A stretch of 64,000 nt of DNA from NCBI GenBank assembly GCA_963807235.1, contig CAWEBF010000017.1, positions 1-64,000 of the forward strand, written 5' to 3'. The first letter of the stretch is position 1. Each line of letters opens with the position of its first letter. Source of the DNA: CAWEBF01 sp963807235 (lineage in GTDB: Bacteria; Acidobacteriota; Vicinamibacteria; Vicinamibacterales; UBA2999). The translations under genes and the position numbers were made by a program. The notes beneath the pieces are model-generated. The model searched no databases. It had not been told where the DNA came from and was given only the letters and a program-made list of their open reading frames with translations. Positions 8,867 to 17,781 of the stretch are shown piece by piece.

Positions 8867-9471
8867 ATGCCCACACCAGACTGAACGAGCACGCGGCGGC
8901 GATCACCAAGAGCCTCGACGATGCCGCGGAGCTGCTGGCCTGGCTGCGCGAGAACCGCGACGTGCAGGAGCAGATCACGTTGCTTCGGCCAGCACCTCGC
9001 CGATTGCCTGGAGCGCGGCAACCGCATCCTGACCTGCGGCAACGGCGGCTCGATGTGCGACGCGATGCACCTGGCGCAGGAGCTGTCGGGCCACTTTCGC
9101 GGCGAGCGGCGCGCGCTCGCCGCCCAGTCGATCAGCGACCCGTCGCACCTGACCTGCGTCGCCAACGACGAGGGCTTCGACCGCGTCTTCGCGCGGGGCG
9201 TGGAGGCCTGGGGCACGAAGGGCGACGCGCTGGTGGCGTTCTCCACGTCGGGCAACAGTCGCCAACGTGGTCGCGGCCGTGGATGCCGCGCGCGACGAAG
9301 GGGCTGTTCACGATCGGCCTCCTGGGGCGCGACGGCGGCGCGCTGGCCACGCGCTGCGACGCGTCGATCGTGGTGCCGGGCACCACCTCGGACCGCATCC
9401 AGGAGATCCACATCAAGATCGTGCACCTGCTGATTGAACAGATCGAATCTCGCCTGTTCAATCAGCCATAG
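8867..9471 (+). pseudogene. gmhA: phosphoheptose isomerase GmhA (SIS domain), multiply frameshifted
   Basis: Segments in different frames reassemble into GmhA: RLNEHAAAITKSLDDAAELLAWLREN, then CFGQHLADCLERGNRILTCGNGGSMCDAMHLAQEL. Next come GHFRGER, VANDEGFDRVF, GDALVAFSTSGNS, then ANVVAAVDAAR and GLFTIGLLGRDGG, ending IKIVHLLIEQIE. The CGNGGS and STSGNS sugar-phosphate loops and the catalytic Glu/His regions are present. GmhA converts sedoheptulose-7-P to heptose-7-P for ADP-heptose. At least four indels (near 8880, 8985, 9260 and 9297) break it. The next step, HldE kinase, is encoded at 10022-11000. Confidence 0.8.
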
Positions 9472-9541
9472 GCTGCAGTCGGTCAGCGTTCCTGCCGCTG
9501 ACCTGTGACTTGCGAGTTACAGTAGCCCCCTGGAGACTATC

Positions 9542-10035
9542 ATGCGCGCAACAACGGTCTGGCAGGCGTGGTTGCGTTGGGTCTGGGCGTAGGCGCGGCG
9601 TCCGCGCAAGGCGTGGTGATGCAGCGCAACCTGTCGCTGGCCATGGCGAAGACGATCGCCGAGGCCACGATCGCCGAGTGCGCGGCCAAGGGCTTCAACA
9701 CGTCGGCGGCGGTGGTGGACCGATCCGGTCAGCTGATGGTGGCGCTGCGGAGCGAGCAGGCCTCGATCCAGACCGTGGAGATGGCCCGCCGCAAGGCCTA
9801 CACGGCGCGGATGTTCCGCACATCGACGAGCGAGTTCCAGAAGCGGACGGCCGCGGATCCGACGCTGCTGCCCCAGCGCGACGTGGCCGACATCCTGGCG
9901 CTCGGCGGCGGCATGCCGATCCAGATCGGCAACGACTTCATCGGCGGCGTGGGCAGCTCGGGCTCGAGCCAGGAGCAGGACGAGGCTTGCGCGAAGGCAG
10001 GCATCGCCAAGGTGGCCGCACCTACTCAAGTAGCG
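9542..10035 (+). CDS. secreted GlcG/HbpS-family protein, frameshifted ends
   Basis: ATG 9542 opens a signal peptide that is out of frame until about 9570 (VALGLGVGAASAQG). The mature part is clearly GlcG/HbpS/DUF336: LSLAMAKTIAEATIAECAAKG, SAAVVDRSGQLMVALRSE, ARRKAYTARMF, LALGGGMPIQ, FIGGVGSSGS, and EQDEACAKAGIAKV. A slip near 10020 would bring the stop to 10033-10035; in the uninterrupted frame it would run on into the next gene. Some members bind haem or small redox ligands. The role here is unknown. It is convergent with the HldE kinase gene and overlaps its end. Confidence 0.7.
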
Positions 10036-11000
10036 GAGGGGTCACCAGCTCGGCGGGAATCACCGTGGCGGTGCCGCGCTTGCCCACCACCACCGCCGCG
10101 GCGCGGTTGGCCAGCCACACGGCGTCGGCCGGCGGGCACCCGCCCGCCAGCGCGAGCGCGAAGGCCGCCACCACCGTGTCGCCCGCGCCGCTGACGTCGA
10201 ACACCTCGCGCGCTTCCGCGGCGGCCTCGATGGGCGCTGAACCGTCCTTGGCGAAGAACACCATGCCCCGCGCGCCCAGCGTCAGCAGCACGCCGGCCTG
10301 GAAGCGATCCCGCAGCTGTCCGCCGATGCTGTCGAACCGCGTCGGGCGTCGGATCGGCATCGGCCTCGCCGAGCAGCGCCAGCGCCTCTTTCCAGTTCGG
10401 CGTCAGGTAGTCGCTGCCGGCGTAGAACGCCGCGTGCCGCGGCCGGGGATCGACCACGACGTCGCGGTCCGCGGCGGCCGCCAGCGCGCGAATCCCGTCC
10501 AGCGCCTGCCTGGTCAGCAGGCCCTTGGCGTAGTCGGACACCACCACGATGTCGGTGTCGGCCACGCGCGTGCCGACCAGATCGAGCAGCCGCTTGCAGC
10601 AGGCGGCGTCGATCTCCGCGCCGGTCTCGTAGTCGATCCGCAGCAGCTGCTGCTGCCGGCTGACGACGCGCACCTTGCGCGTCGTCTCGCGTCCATCGGA
10701 CAGCGCCTCCAGCTGCACGCGTGCGTCCACGCACAGCCGGCGCACGGCGGCACCGCCGTCGTCGTCTCCGACCATGCCAATCAGCGTGGCGCGGCCGCCG
10801 AGGCTGGTCACGTTGGCCGCGGTGTTGGCGGCGCCGCCCAGCACGGCGTTCTGCCCGGTGAACCGCAGCACCGGCACCGGCGCTTCGGGGGAGATGCGAG
10901 ACGCGTCGCCGTCGAGGTACTCGTCCAGCATGACGTCGCCGACGACCAGCACCCGGCGGCCGGCGATGAGCTCGAGCAGCGCCGGCAAGTGTGAAGTCAT
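10022..11000 (-). CDS. D-beta-D-heptose 7-phosphate kinase (HldE/RfaE kinase domain), one frameshift
   Basis: The product is a PfkB/ribokinase-family kinase of about 325 aa that starts at 11000. Visible motifs are VLVVGDVMLDEYLDGDASRISPEAPVPVL (the DRYWxG/RISPEAPVPV region typical of RfaE domain I), GGAANTAANV, and DIVVVSDYAKGLLT. After a slip near 10345 come GARGMVFF and FDVSGAGDTVVAAFALAL, the GAGD catalytic motif. It phosphorylates heptose-7-P at C1. No nucleotidyltransferase domain follows, so this is a stand-alone kinase (HldA-like). Its start lies 30 bp after the KorB stop on the same strand. Confidence 0.85.
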
Positions 11001-11029
11001 CGGCGGCCCGCGTCGCGTGACGAGACCAG

Positions 11030-12086
11030 CTACCGGAACCGCTGCTGCAGCGTCTGCAGCTCGGCGTCGCCCGGGCACAGCTGCTCGAACGGCAGGTCCA
11101 CGAGCGGGCGCCTCCACCGTGCCGGCCTGCTCGTGCATGTCGGCGGAATCGGGCGAAATGTGCAGCAGTCCCGTCACCACTTCGCCCTTGCCCTGCGCCT
11201 CGCGGATGAACTGGTAGGAGCGGTCGCGATCGGTAGGGTCGTAGTCCTCGGCGATCTTGCGGAGCGTGACCCAGCTGCCGTCGTGCATCATCACCTTGCG
11301 CAGCGTGCCCGACTCGTAGTCGGCCGTGATGGCGGACGTGGGCGGCACGAAATCGGCGGCCACGATCTCCACGTTGTGCTCGCGCGTGTACGCGTAGCTC
11401 TTCGTGGACCCCTCGTGGTCGTTGAAGGTGACGCACGGCGAGATCACGTCCACGAAGGCGAAGCCCCTGTGCGTCAGGCCGGCCTTCAGGATCGGCACGA
11501 GCTGCGCCTTGTCGCCGGAGAACGTGCGCGCGACGAACGTGGCGCCGAGCGTCAGCGCCAGCAGCGCGCCGTCGATCGGCTCCATCGAGTTGGCCTCGCC
11601 CTTCTTGCTCGTGGATCCCTTGTCGGCCGCGGCCGAGAACTGCCCCTTCGTGAGGCCGTACACGCCGTTGTTCTCGAGGATGTACAGCAGGTTCACGTTC
11701 CGGCGGATGGCGTGCGACATCTGGCCCAGGCCGATCGACAGCGAGTCGCCGTCGCCGGAGATGCCGATGTAAATCAGGTCGCCGTTGGCCGCGTTGGCGC
11801 CCGTGGCCAGGGCCGGCATGCGGCCGTGGACGCCGTTGAAGCCGTGGGCGTCGCGCAGGAAATAGGCCGGCGTCTTCGACGAGCAGCCGATGCCGGATAG
11901 CTTCGCCACGCGGTGCGGCGGAATCGACAGCTCCCAGAACGCCTGAATGATGGCCGCGGTGACCGAGTCGTGTCCGCACCCGGCGCAGAGCGTCGTCATC
12001 GAGCCTTCGTAGTCGCGCCGCGTCAACCCGACGGCGTTCTTCTGCAGCGCCGGGTGGTGAACCTTGGGTTTGGGGATATACGTCAT
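11030..12086 (-). CDS. korB: 2-oxoacid:ferredoxin oxidoreductase beta subunit (KorB)
   Basis: This thiamine-diphosphate subunit starts at 12086. It has TTLCAGCGHDSVTAAI (CxxC cluster ligand region), GIGCSSKTPAYF, HGRMPALATGANAAN, and the ThDP/Mg motif GISGDGDSLSIG followed by NVNLLYILENNGVYGLTKGQ. These are hallmarks of KorB/PorB. It couples oxidative decarboxylation of 2-oxoglutarate (or a similar acid) to ferredoxin. One extra base near 11108 shifts the C-terminus. The corrected frame reads LVDLPFEQLCPGDAELQ and stops at 11030. The start overlaps the korA stop by four bases. Confidence 0.9.
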
Positions 12087-13894
12087 GCCGCCTTCTCCAG
12101 CCTGGCCTTCACGCCGGTGATGACGTGGTGGGCGCTCATCGGGAAGCCGCCGTAGTAGCGCACCGACTCCAGTTTGGCCATGTGCACGCCGGTTTCGAGC
12201 ACGATGAGGCTCCGCAGCTGCGCGTCCCGGTTCTGCTCCACGACGAACGTGACGTCGTGCGACTCGACGAACGCCCTCACATCCTCACCGAACGGGAAGC
12301 CGCGCACCCGCATGAAGTCGATCGCGACACCTTCCTTGGCGAGGATGTCGAGCGCCTCGATGCAGGCCGCATGACAGCCACCGACGGTGATGAGTCCCAT
12401 CTTGGCGCCCGCGGCCTTGCGGACCACGGGGGCGGGCACGGCCTTGGCCGCGCGCTGGATCTTGCGATCGATGCGGTCCAGCACCTCGGTGTACTCGACG
12501 TCGTCCTCGGTGTAGGCGGCGTATTTGTTGTGGCCCGATCCGCGGGTGAAGAAGGCGCCCTTCGGGTGCACGCCAGGCAGCGATCGGTACGGGATGCCGT
12601 CGCCGTCCACGTCCAGGTAGCGGTAGAAGTCCTTCGCCTTCTCCAGCTCCTCGGCCGACAACACCTTGCCGCGATCGGGGCGGTAGGCGTCGTCCCACGT
12701 CAGCTTCGGCACAATCCAGTCGTTCATGCCGATGTCCAGGTCACTCAGCACGAAGACCGGCGTCTGGAAGCGCTCGGCCAGGTCGAACGAGGCGACCGCC
12801 ATCTCGAAGGCTTCCTTCGGGTCGGCCGGGTACAGACAGATGTGGCGGGTGTCGCCGTGCGACGCGTAGGCGCACATCATCAGGTCGCCCTGCTGCGTCC
12901 GCGTGGGCATGCCGGTGGAAGGCCCGGTGCGCTGCACGTCGAAGATGACGGCGGGAACCTCGGCGAAGTAGGCCAGCCCGATGAACTCGTTCATCAACGA
13001 GATGCCGGGGCCGGCGGTCGGCGTGAAGGCCCGGGCTCCGGCCCAGCCTGCGCCGATCACGACGCCCACGGCGGCCAGCTCGTCTTCCGCCTGCACCACG
13101 GCGAAGCGGTTCTTCTTCGTCTCCGGGTCCACGCGGTACTTCTGGCAGAAGCCGCGGAAGGCCTCCATCAGCGAGGTGGCCGGCGTGATGGGATACCAGG
13201 CGCCGACCGTCGCGCCCGCGTACACGCACCCGAGCCCGGCGGCGGTGTTGCCGTCGATGAGAATGCAGTCCGTGGTGGCGTCCGAGCGCTCGAGCCGAAT
13301 GGGCAAGGGGCAGGGGAAGTTGGCCTTGGCGTAGTCGTAGCCCAGGGCCACCGCCTTCTGATTGGAGTCCATCAGCGCGGGCTTGCGGCCGAACTTTTCC
13401 TTGAGCAGCTCGCGGACGATGTCCCCGTCCATGTCGAGCAGCGCCGACAGCGCGCCGGCATACGCGATGTTCTTCATCAGGATGCGCTCGCGCACGCCCT
13501 TGAAGGCAGCGTTGCACATCTCGGCCAGCGGCACGCCCAGGTAGGTGACATCCGGGCGCCGCAGCTTCTCGTCGAGCGGCCACGACGAGTCGTACAGCAG
13601 CCAGCCGCCCGACCGCACCTCGGCGACGTCTTTCGAGTAGGTGGCGGCGTTCAGCGCCACCATCAGATCGAATTCCGGCGTGCGCGCGGAGTAGCCGTTC
13701 TTGTTGACCCGAATCTCGTACCACGTGGGCAGCCCCTGGATGTTCGAGGGGAAGACGTTCTTGCCCGTCACGGGCACGCCCATGCGGAAGATGGCCTGCA
13801 TGATCAGGCCGTTGGCCGAGGCCGACCCGGTGCCGTTGGCCGTGGCGATCTTGAAGGCGAAATCGTTGACGCGGTTCGTGGAGACGGGCGTCAT
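12083..13894 (-). CDS. korA: 2-oxoacid:ferredoxin oxidoreductase gamma-alpha fusion subunit (KorA)
   Basis: Start ATG 13894 is preferred over an upstream extension that runs into the neighbouring stop. The N-terminal gamma domain has GTGSASANGLIMQAIFRMG and FPSNIQGLPTWYEIRVN. The alpha domain begins near residue 230 with GVVIGAGWAGARAFTPTAGPGISLMNEF and continues VPAVIFDVQRTGPSTGMPTRTQQGDL, which is diagnostic of KorA. The C-terminal part has AYTEDDVEYTEVLDRI and VVEQNRDAQLRSL. It pairs with KorB. Six bases separate its start from the end of the flavoprotein-ferredoxin gene upstream, so the three form one operon. Confidence 0.92.
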   Translation of the reverse strand: MTPVSTNRVNDFAFKIATANGTGSASANGLIMQAIFRMGVPVTGKNVFPSNIQGLPTWYEIRVNKNGYSARTPEFDLMVALNAATYSKDVAEVRSGGWLLYDSSWPLDEKLRRPDVTYLGVPLAEMCNAAFKGVRERILMKNIAYAGALSALLDMDGDIVRELLKEKFGRKPALMDSNQKAVALGYDYAKANFPCPLPIRLERSDATTDCILIDGNTAAGLGCVYAGATVGAWYPITPATSLMEAFRGFCQKYRVDPETKKNRFAVVQAEDELAAVGVVIGAGWAGARAFTPTAGPGISLMNEFIGLAYFAEVPAVIFDVQRTGPSTGMPTRTQQGDLMMCAYASHGDTRHICLYPADPKEAFEMAVASFDLAERFQTPVFVLSDLDIGMNDWIVPKLTWDDAYRPDRGKVLSAEELEKAKDFYRYLDVDGDGIPYRSLPGVHPKGAFFTRGSGHNKYAAYTEDDVEYTEVLDRIDRKIQRAAKAVPAPVVRKAAGAKMGLITVGGCHAACIEALDILAKEGVAIDFMRVRGFPFGEDVRAFVESHDVTFVVEQNRDAQLRSLIVLETGVHMAKLESVRYYGGFPMSAHHVITGVKARLEKAA

Positions 13895-13895
13895 G

Positions 13896-15684
13896 CTACA
13901 CACCCACCAGCGTCGGCGCGCCCGCATACGGGATCTCGATCACGAACTTGCGCATGTCCCAGGCGTATGTCGGGCACCGCTCGGCGCACAGGCCGCAGTG
14001 CACGCACACGTTCTCGTCCTTGACCATCACGCGGCTCGTCTGCTTCAACGGCCCGGAGACGAAGAGCGGCTGGTCCAGATCCTGCGCCGGCGCCGCGAGG
14101 CGTCCCCGCAGATCGGCCTCGTCGCCGTTGGGGACGATGGTCAAACAGTCGACCGGGCAGACATCGAGGCACGCGTCGCACTCGATGCAGAGCGAGTCGG
14201 TGAAGTGCGTCTGGATGTCGCAGTTCAGGCAGCGTTGCACTTCGGCCGCGGTCTGTTCCGCCGTGAACCCGATCTCCACTTCGGTGTTGAGGCTCTTGAA
14301 GCGGGCCACCAGGTCCACGTGGACCATCTTCTGACGCTTCGCTGCCGTCGTAGTCGTTGTCGTAGGCCCACTCGTGCAGGCCCATCTTGGTGCTGGTCAG
14401 CGTCATGCCTTCGGCCGGCCGCTCGCCCACCGGAACGCTTTGGCAGTAGTTGTGGATGGAGATGGCCGCCTGGTGTCCATGCTCCACGGCCCAGATGATG
14501 TTGGCCGGACCGAAGGCCGCGTCTCCGCCGAAGAACACGCCGGGTCTCGTGGACATGAAGGTTTTCTTGTCCACCACGGGCATGTCCCACTTGCCGAAGT
14601 CCAACCCGATGTCCCGCTCGATCCACGGGAACGAGTTGTCCTGGCCGATCGCCAGCACCACAGTGTCGCACGGGATGATCTCGCGGCCGATCACCTCCTG
14701 CTTCAACTGGCCGTTGACCTCGGTGGAACGGAACTTGTCGAACTCCATCCCGGTCAGCACGCCGTTCTCGATCACGAAGCGGATCGGCTGCAGGTTCTCC
14801 AGAATCTCGACCTGCTCCTCCTCCGCGTCCTCGAGCTCCCAGGCGGACGCCTTGAAGTACTTGCGCGTCTTGCGCGCGATCACCTTCACGTCGGTGGCGC
14901 CCAGCCGCTTGGCCGACCGGCAGCAGTCCATCGCCGTGTTGCCGACCCCGATGATCAGGACGCGCTTGCCCACCGAGTCCACGTGGCCGAAGTGGATCGA
15001 CTCCAGCCACTCGATGCCGATGAACACCTGGTCGCTGTCGTGCCGGCCGGGGATCTCCAGCTCCTTCCCCTTGGGCGCGCCGCTGCCCACGAAGACGGCG
15101 TCGTAGCCGCCGTTGTCGAGCAACGTCTTGAGGCTCCCGACGGGCGTGTTGTAGCGGACGTCCACGCCCATGTCCACGATGTAGCCGATCTCTTCGTCGA
15201 GGACCTGTTCGGGCAGGCGGAACGACGGGATGTTGATGCGCATCAGGCCGCCGGCGCGCGGGGCCTTCTCGAACACCGTGACCTCGTAGCCCAGTGGCAT
15301 CAGGTCGTTGGCGACGGTGAGCGAGGCCGGGCCGGCGCCGACGAGCGCCACCTTCTTGCCGTTCTTCTGTTTGGGCGCCGTGGGCAGCAGGTGCTTCACC
15401 TCGCCGCGATGGTCGGCCGCCACGCGCTTCAGGCGGCAGATGGCAACCGGCTTGTCCTCCACGCGGCCGCGTCGGCAGGCCGGCTCGCAGGGACGGTCGC
15501 AGGTGCGGCCCAGGATGCCCGGAAACACATTGGATTCGCGGTTCACCATGTAGGCATCGGTGAACCGGCCCTGCGCGATGAGGCGGATATATTCGGGAAC
15601 GTTGGTGTGGGCCGGGCAGGCCCACTGGCAGTCAACGACTTTGTGAAAGTAGCTGGGGTTCCCGACGTTGGTTGGCTGCATCAA
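13896..15684 (-). CDS. GltD-like NAD(P)H flavoprotein fused to a 2x[4Fe-4S] ferredoxin domain, one frameshift
   Basis: The N-terminal Cys-rich domain (DCQWACPAHTNVPEYI, CDRPCEPACRR) resembles glutamate synthase small subunit/dihydropyrimidine dehydrogenase. It is followed by an FAD site (VALVGAGPASLTVANDL), an NAD(P) site (VLIIGVGNTAMDCCRSA), and the late FAD motif GVFFGGDAAFGPANIIWAV. After a slip near 14335 the C-terminus carries RCLNCDIQTHF and two clusters, CIECDACLDVCP and CVHCGLCAERCP. It sits just upstream of korAB in the same operon. The likely role is electron exchange between NAD(P)H and the low-potential Kor/ferredoxin pool, which is an inference from context. Confidence 0.85.
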
Positions 15685-15728
15685 CCCTTAATTATAAGGC
15701 CGCGATGGGTCGGCGGTCCGACGCGGCC

Positions 15729-15780
15729 CGGGCTTCGGGCTTTACGGCTCTGGGCTCTAGCTTGAGCCCTGGGCTAAAGC
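15729..15780. repeat. intergenic GGGCTC/GAGCCC repeat, copy 1
   Basis: Between the flavoprotein gene start and the end of the SOD gene is a run of near-identical 6-7 nt units (GGGCTTC, GGGCTTTA, GGCTCTG, GGGCTCTA). It turns into the inverted unit TTGAGCCCTGGGCT. It overlaps the SOD stop codon. The same motif family recurs at 16398, 24091, 47416 and 51776. Confidence 0.6.
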
Positions 15781-16370
15781 GACTTGTTCACTTCTGCCCA
15801 ATTCACCACATTCCACCACGCGCCAATGTAGTCGGGCCGCTTGTTCTGGTACTTCAAGTAGTAGGCGTGCTCCCACACGTCCAGGCCGAGGATGGCCTTC
15901 TTGCCTTCCATCAGCGGGTTGTCCTGGTTGGGCGTGCTGGTGATTGACAGCTTCGATCCGTCCAGGAGCAGCCACACCCAGCCGCTGCCGAAGCGGCCGG
16001 TGCCGGCCTTGGCCCACTGTTCCTTGAAGGCGTCGAACCCGCCGAACGACCCGTTGATCGCGTCGGCCATCTTGCCCGTCGGCGCGCCGCCGGCGTTGGC
16101 CGCCATCCACTTCCAGAACATGCTGTGGTTCCAGTGGCCGCCGCCGTTGTTTCGCACCGCCGTGCGGATGTCCTCGGGCACCGAGCTGATCTCGCGGCAC
16201 AGATCGTCGATCGACTTCGACTGCAGCGCGGGGTGCTTGTCCAGTGCGGCGTTCAGGTTCGTCACGTAGGCCTGATGGTGCTTGCCGTGGTGGATCTGCA
16301 TGGTCTGCGCGTCGATGTGCGGCTCGAGCGCGGCGAAGTCGTAGGGCAGCTTGGGCAGTTCGTGAGCCAT
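15774..16370 (-). CDS. sod: superoxide dismutase (Fe/Mn)
   Basis: The 198-residue enzyme disproportionates superoxide in the cytoplasm. It shows all family motifs: LPKLPYDFAALEPHIDA, MQIHHGKHHQAYVTNLN (first ligand His in HHGKHH), NGGGHWNHSMFW (second His), and the C-terminal DVWEHAYYLKYQN (Asp and His ligands). Metal use cannot be settled from sequence alone. An AGGAGG-like site precedes ATG at 16370. The gene stands alone between intergenic repeats. Confidence 0.95.
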   Translation of the reverse strand: MAHELPKLPYDFAALEPHIDAQTMQIHHGKHHQAYVTNLNAALDKHPALQSKSIDDLCREISSVPEDIRTAVRNNGGGHWNHSMFWKWMAANAGGAPTGKMADAINGSFGGFDAFKEQWAKAGTGRFGSGWVWLLLDGSKLSITSTPNQDNPLMEGKKAILGLDVWEHAYYLKYQNKRPDYIGAWWNVVNWAEVNKSL

Positions 16371-16397
16371 GGGGCCTCCAGGAGGAATCTTAGATCG

Positions 16398-16431
16398 GCT
16401 CTCGGGCTCCAGGCTCCGGGCTCTTGGCTGA
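16398..16431. repeat. intergenic GGGCTC repeat, copy 2
   Basis: A short run of GGCTCTCGGGCTCC, AGGCTCCGGGCTC and TTGGCTGAG units lies in the gap between the SOD start and the NadA end. It belongs to the same family as 15729-15780. Confidence 0.5.
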
Positions 16432-16508
16432 GACCAGACTGAAGACCGGAACTGCTTTAGTGGATCGAAAGCATGCGGTCTAGAGCAACTCTATTCCAAT
16501 GCTTCTGC

Positions 16509-17597
16509 TCAGCCGGAACTGAGACGCGGTTGTGGAACGCGGCCGTCGATCAGCTCCTCGAGAATCCACAAGAGGTGGTTCGGCGACACGCGGAACATGG
16601 TCGAGCACAGGCAGCCGAACTTGTCGAGCGACAGCACGGTGCGGTCGGGCGCCAGCTGATTGGCCAGCCGGTTCACCAGGTGCACCTCGGTGCCTACCGC
16701 CCAGGTGGAACCAACGGGGCTGTTGGTGACCGTCTTGATGATGTATTCGGTGCTGCCGCTGTCGTCGGCAGCCTGCACGACGTCCCATGGCACCTCCGGG
16801 TGCACGATCACGCGAACGCCGGGATGCTGGGTACGGATGGCCTTGATCTGGGCCACGGAGAAGCGCTCGTGCACCGAGCAGTGGCCCTTCCACAGCAGCA
16901 TCTTCGCGCCGTGGACGCCTGCGCGCGCGTCAGGCCACCGAACGGCTCGTGCGGATCCCACACCTGCATCTGGTCCAGCGGGATCGCCCATCTTGTACGC
17001 CGTGTTCCGCCCGAGGTGCTGATCGGGCAGGAACAGCACGCGCTCGCCGCGCTCGAATGCCCACCGCAGCGTGGCGGCGGCGTTGGACGACGTGCACACC
17101 GTGCCGCCGCGCTCGCCGACGAACGCTTTGATCGAGGCCGCCGAATTGATGTAGGTCACGGGCACCACGCCCGTCACGCCCAGCCGCATCAGCTCGTCCC
17201 AGCAGGTCTCCAACTGATCCGGCGCGGCCATGTCGGCCATCGAACAGCCCGCCGCCAGGTCGGGCAGGATCACCTGCTGATGTGGGGCACACAACACGTC
17301 GGCGCTCTCGGCCATGAAGTGCACGCCGCAGAACACGATGAAATCCGCGTCCGGCCGATTGGCGATCTGCCGTGCCAGGCGGAAGGAGTCGCCGGTGTAG
17401 TCCGCGAACTTGATCACCTCGTCGCGCTGGTAGTGGTGCCCCAGGATGACGAGCTTCGACCCGAGGCGCGCCTTCGCGCCCGCGATGCGTGCGTCCATCT
17501 CCTCGTCCGACAGTGCCAGGTACCGTTCCGGCAGCGGCTGTCGCTCGGTGATGTGCTGCTTTTCGTGCTCGGTCAGCAGCGGAATGATGGTCGGCAT
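16509..17597 (-). CDS. nadA: quinolinate synthase A (NadA)
   Basis: NadA condenses iminoaspartate with dihydroxyacetone phosphate to form quinolinate for NAD synthesis. Start ATG 17597 (MPTII) is chosen. A longer upstream frame has no homology. Motifs are VILGHHYQRDEVI, DFIVFCGVHFMAESADV, CSMADMAAP, PVTYINSAASIKAF, VCTSSNAA, FLPDQHLGRNTAYKMG, and HPEVPWDV. The last Cys motif, KFGCLCSTMFR, also fits the [4Fe-4S] ligand set. Residues about 202-228 are out of frame. The expected PLDQMQVWDPHEPFGG can be read in another frame there, so two compensating indels (near 16990 and 16915) are likely. Confidence 0.93.
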   Translation of the reverse strand: MPTIIPLLTEHEKQHITERQPLPERYLALSDEEMDARIAGAKARLGSKLVILGHHYQRDEVIKFADYTGDSFRLARQIANRPDADFIVFCGVHFMAESADVLCAPHQQVILPDLAAGCSMADMAAPDQLETCWDELMRLGVTGVVPVTYINSAASIKAFVGERGGTVCTSSNAAATLRWAFERGERVLFLPDQHLGRNTAYKMGDPAGPDAGVGSARAVRWPDARAGVHGAKMLLWKGHCSVHERFSVAQIKAIRTQHPGVRVIVHPEVPWDVVQAADDSGSTEYIIKTVTNSPVGSTWAVGTEVHLVNRLANQLAPDRTVLSLDKFGCLCSTMFRVSPNHLLWILEELIDGRVPQPRLSSG

Positions 17598-17781
17598 CGT
17601 TGCACTCACGTTTTTCCGGTCAGGCTTGACAGGTTGACCTTGTGAAACATTTCGCAAAGTCCGGAAAATCAAAAGGCCCAACACTCCCTGCGGGCTCTTG
17701 CCCTGGGACGATTGGACCCTGAAGCGATTATAAAGGAGAACGCGCCTGCACACGAATACATGAGCCGGCGTTCGGGAGGCA

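Noticed and set aside
12125..14023. Long plus-strand reading frame (over 600 codons) opposite korA
   Set aside because: It is the antisense shadow of the clearly conserved korA. The product is His/Arg/Gly-rich with no domain, as usual for GC-rich antisense frames.
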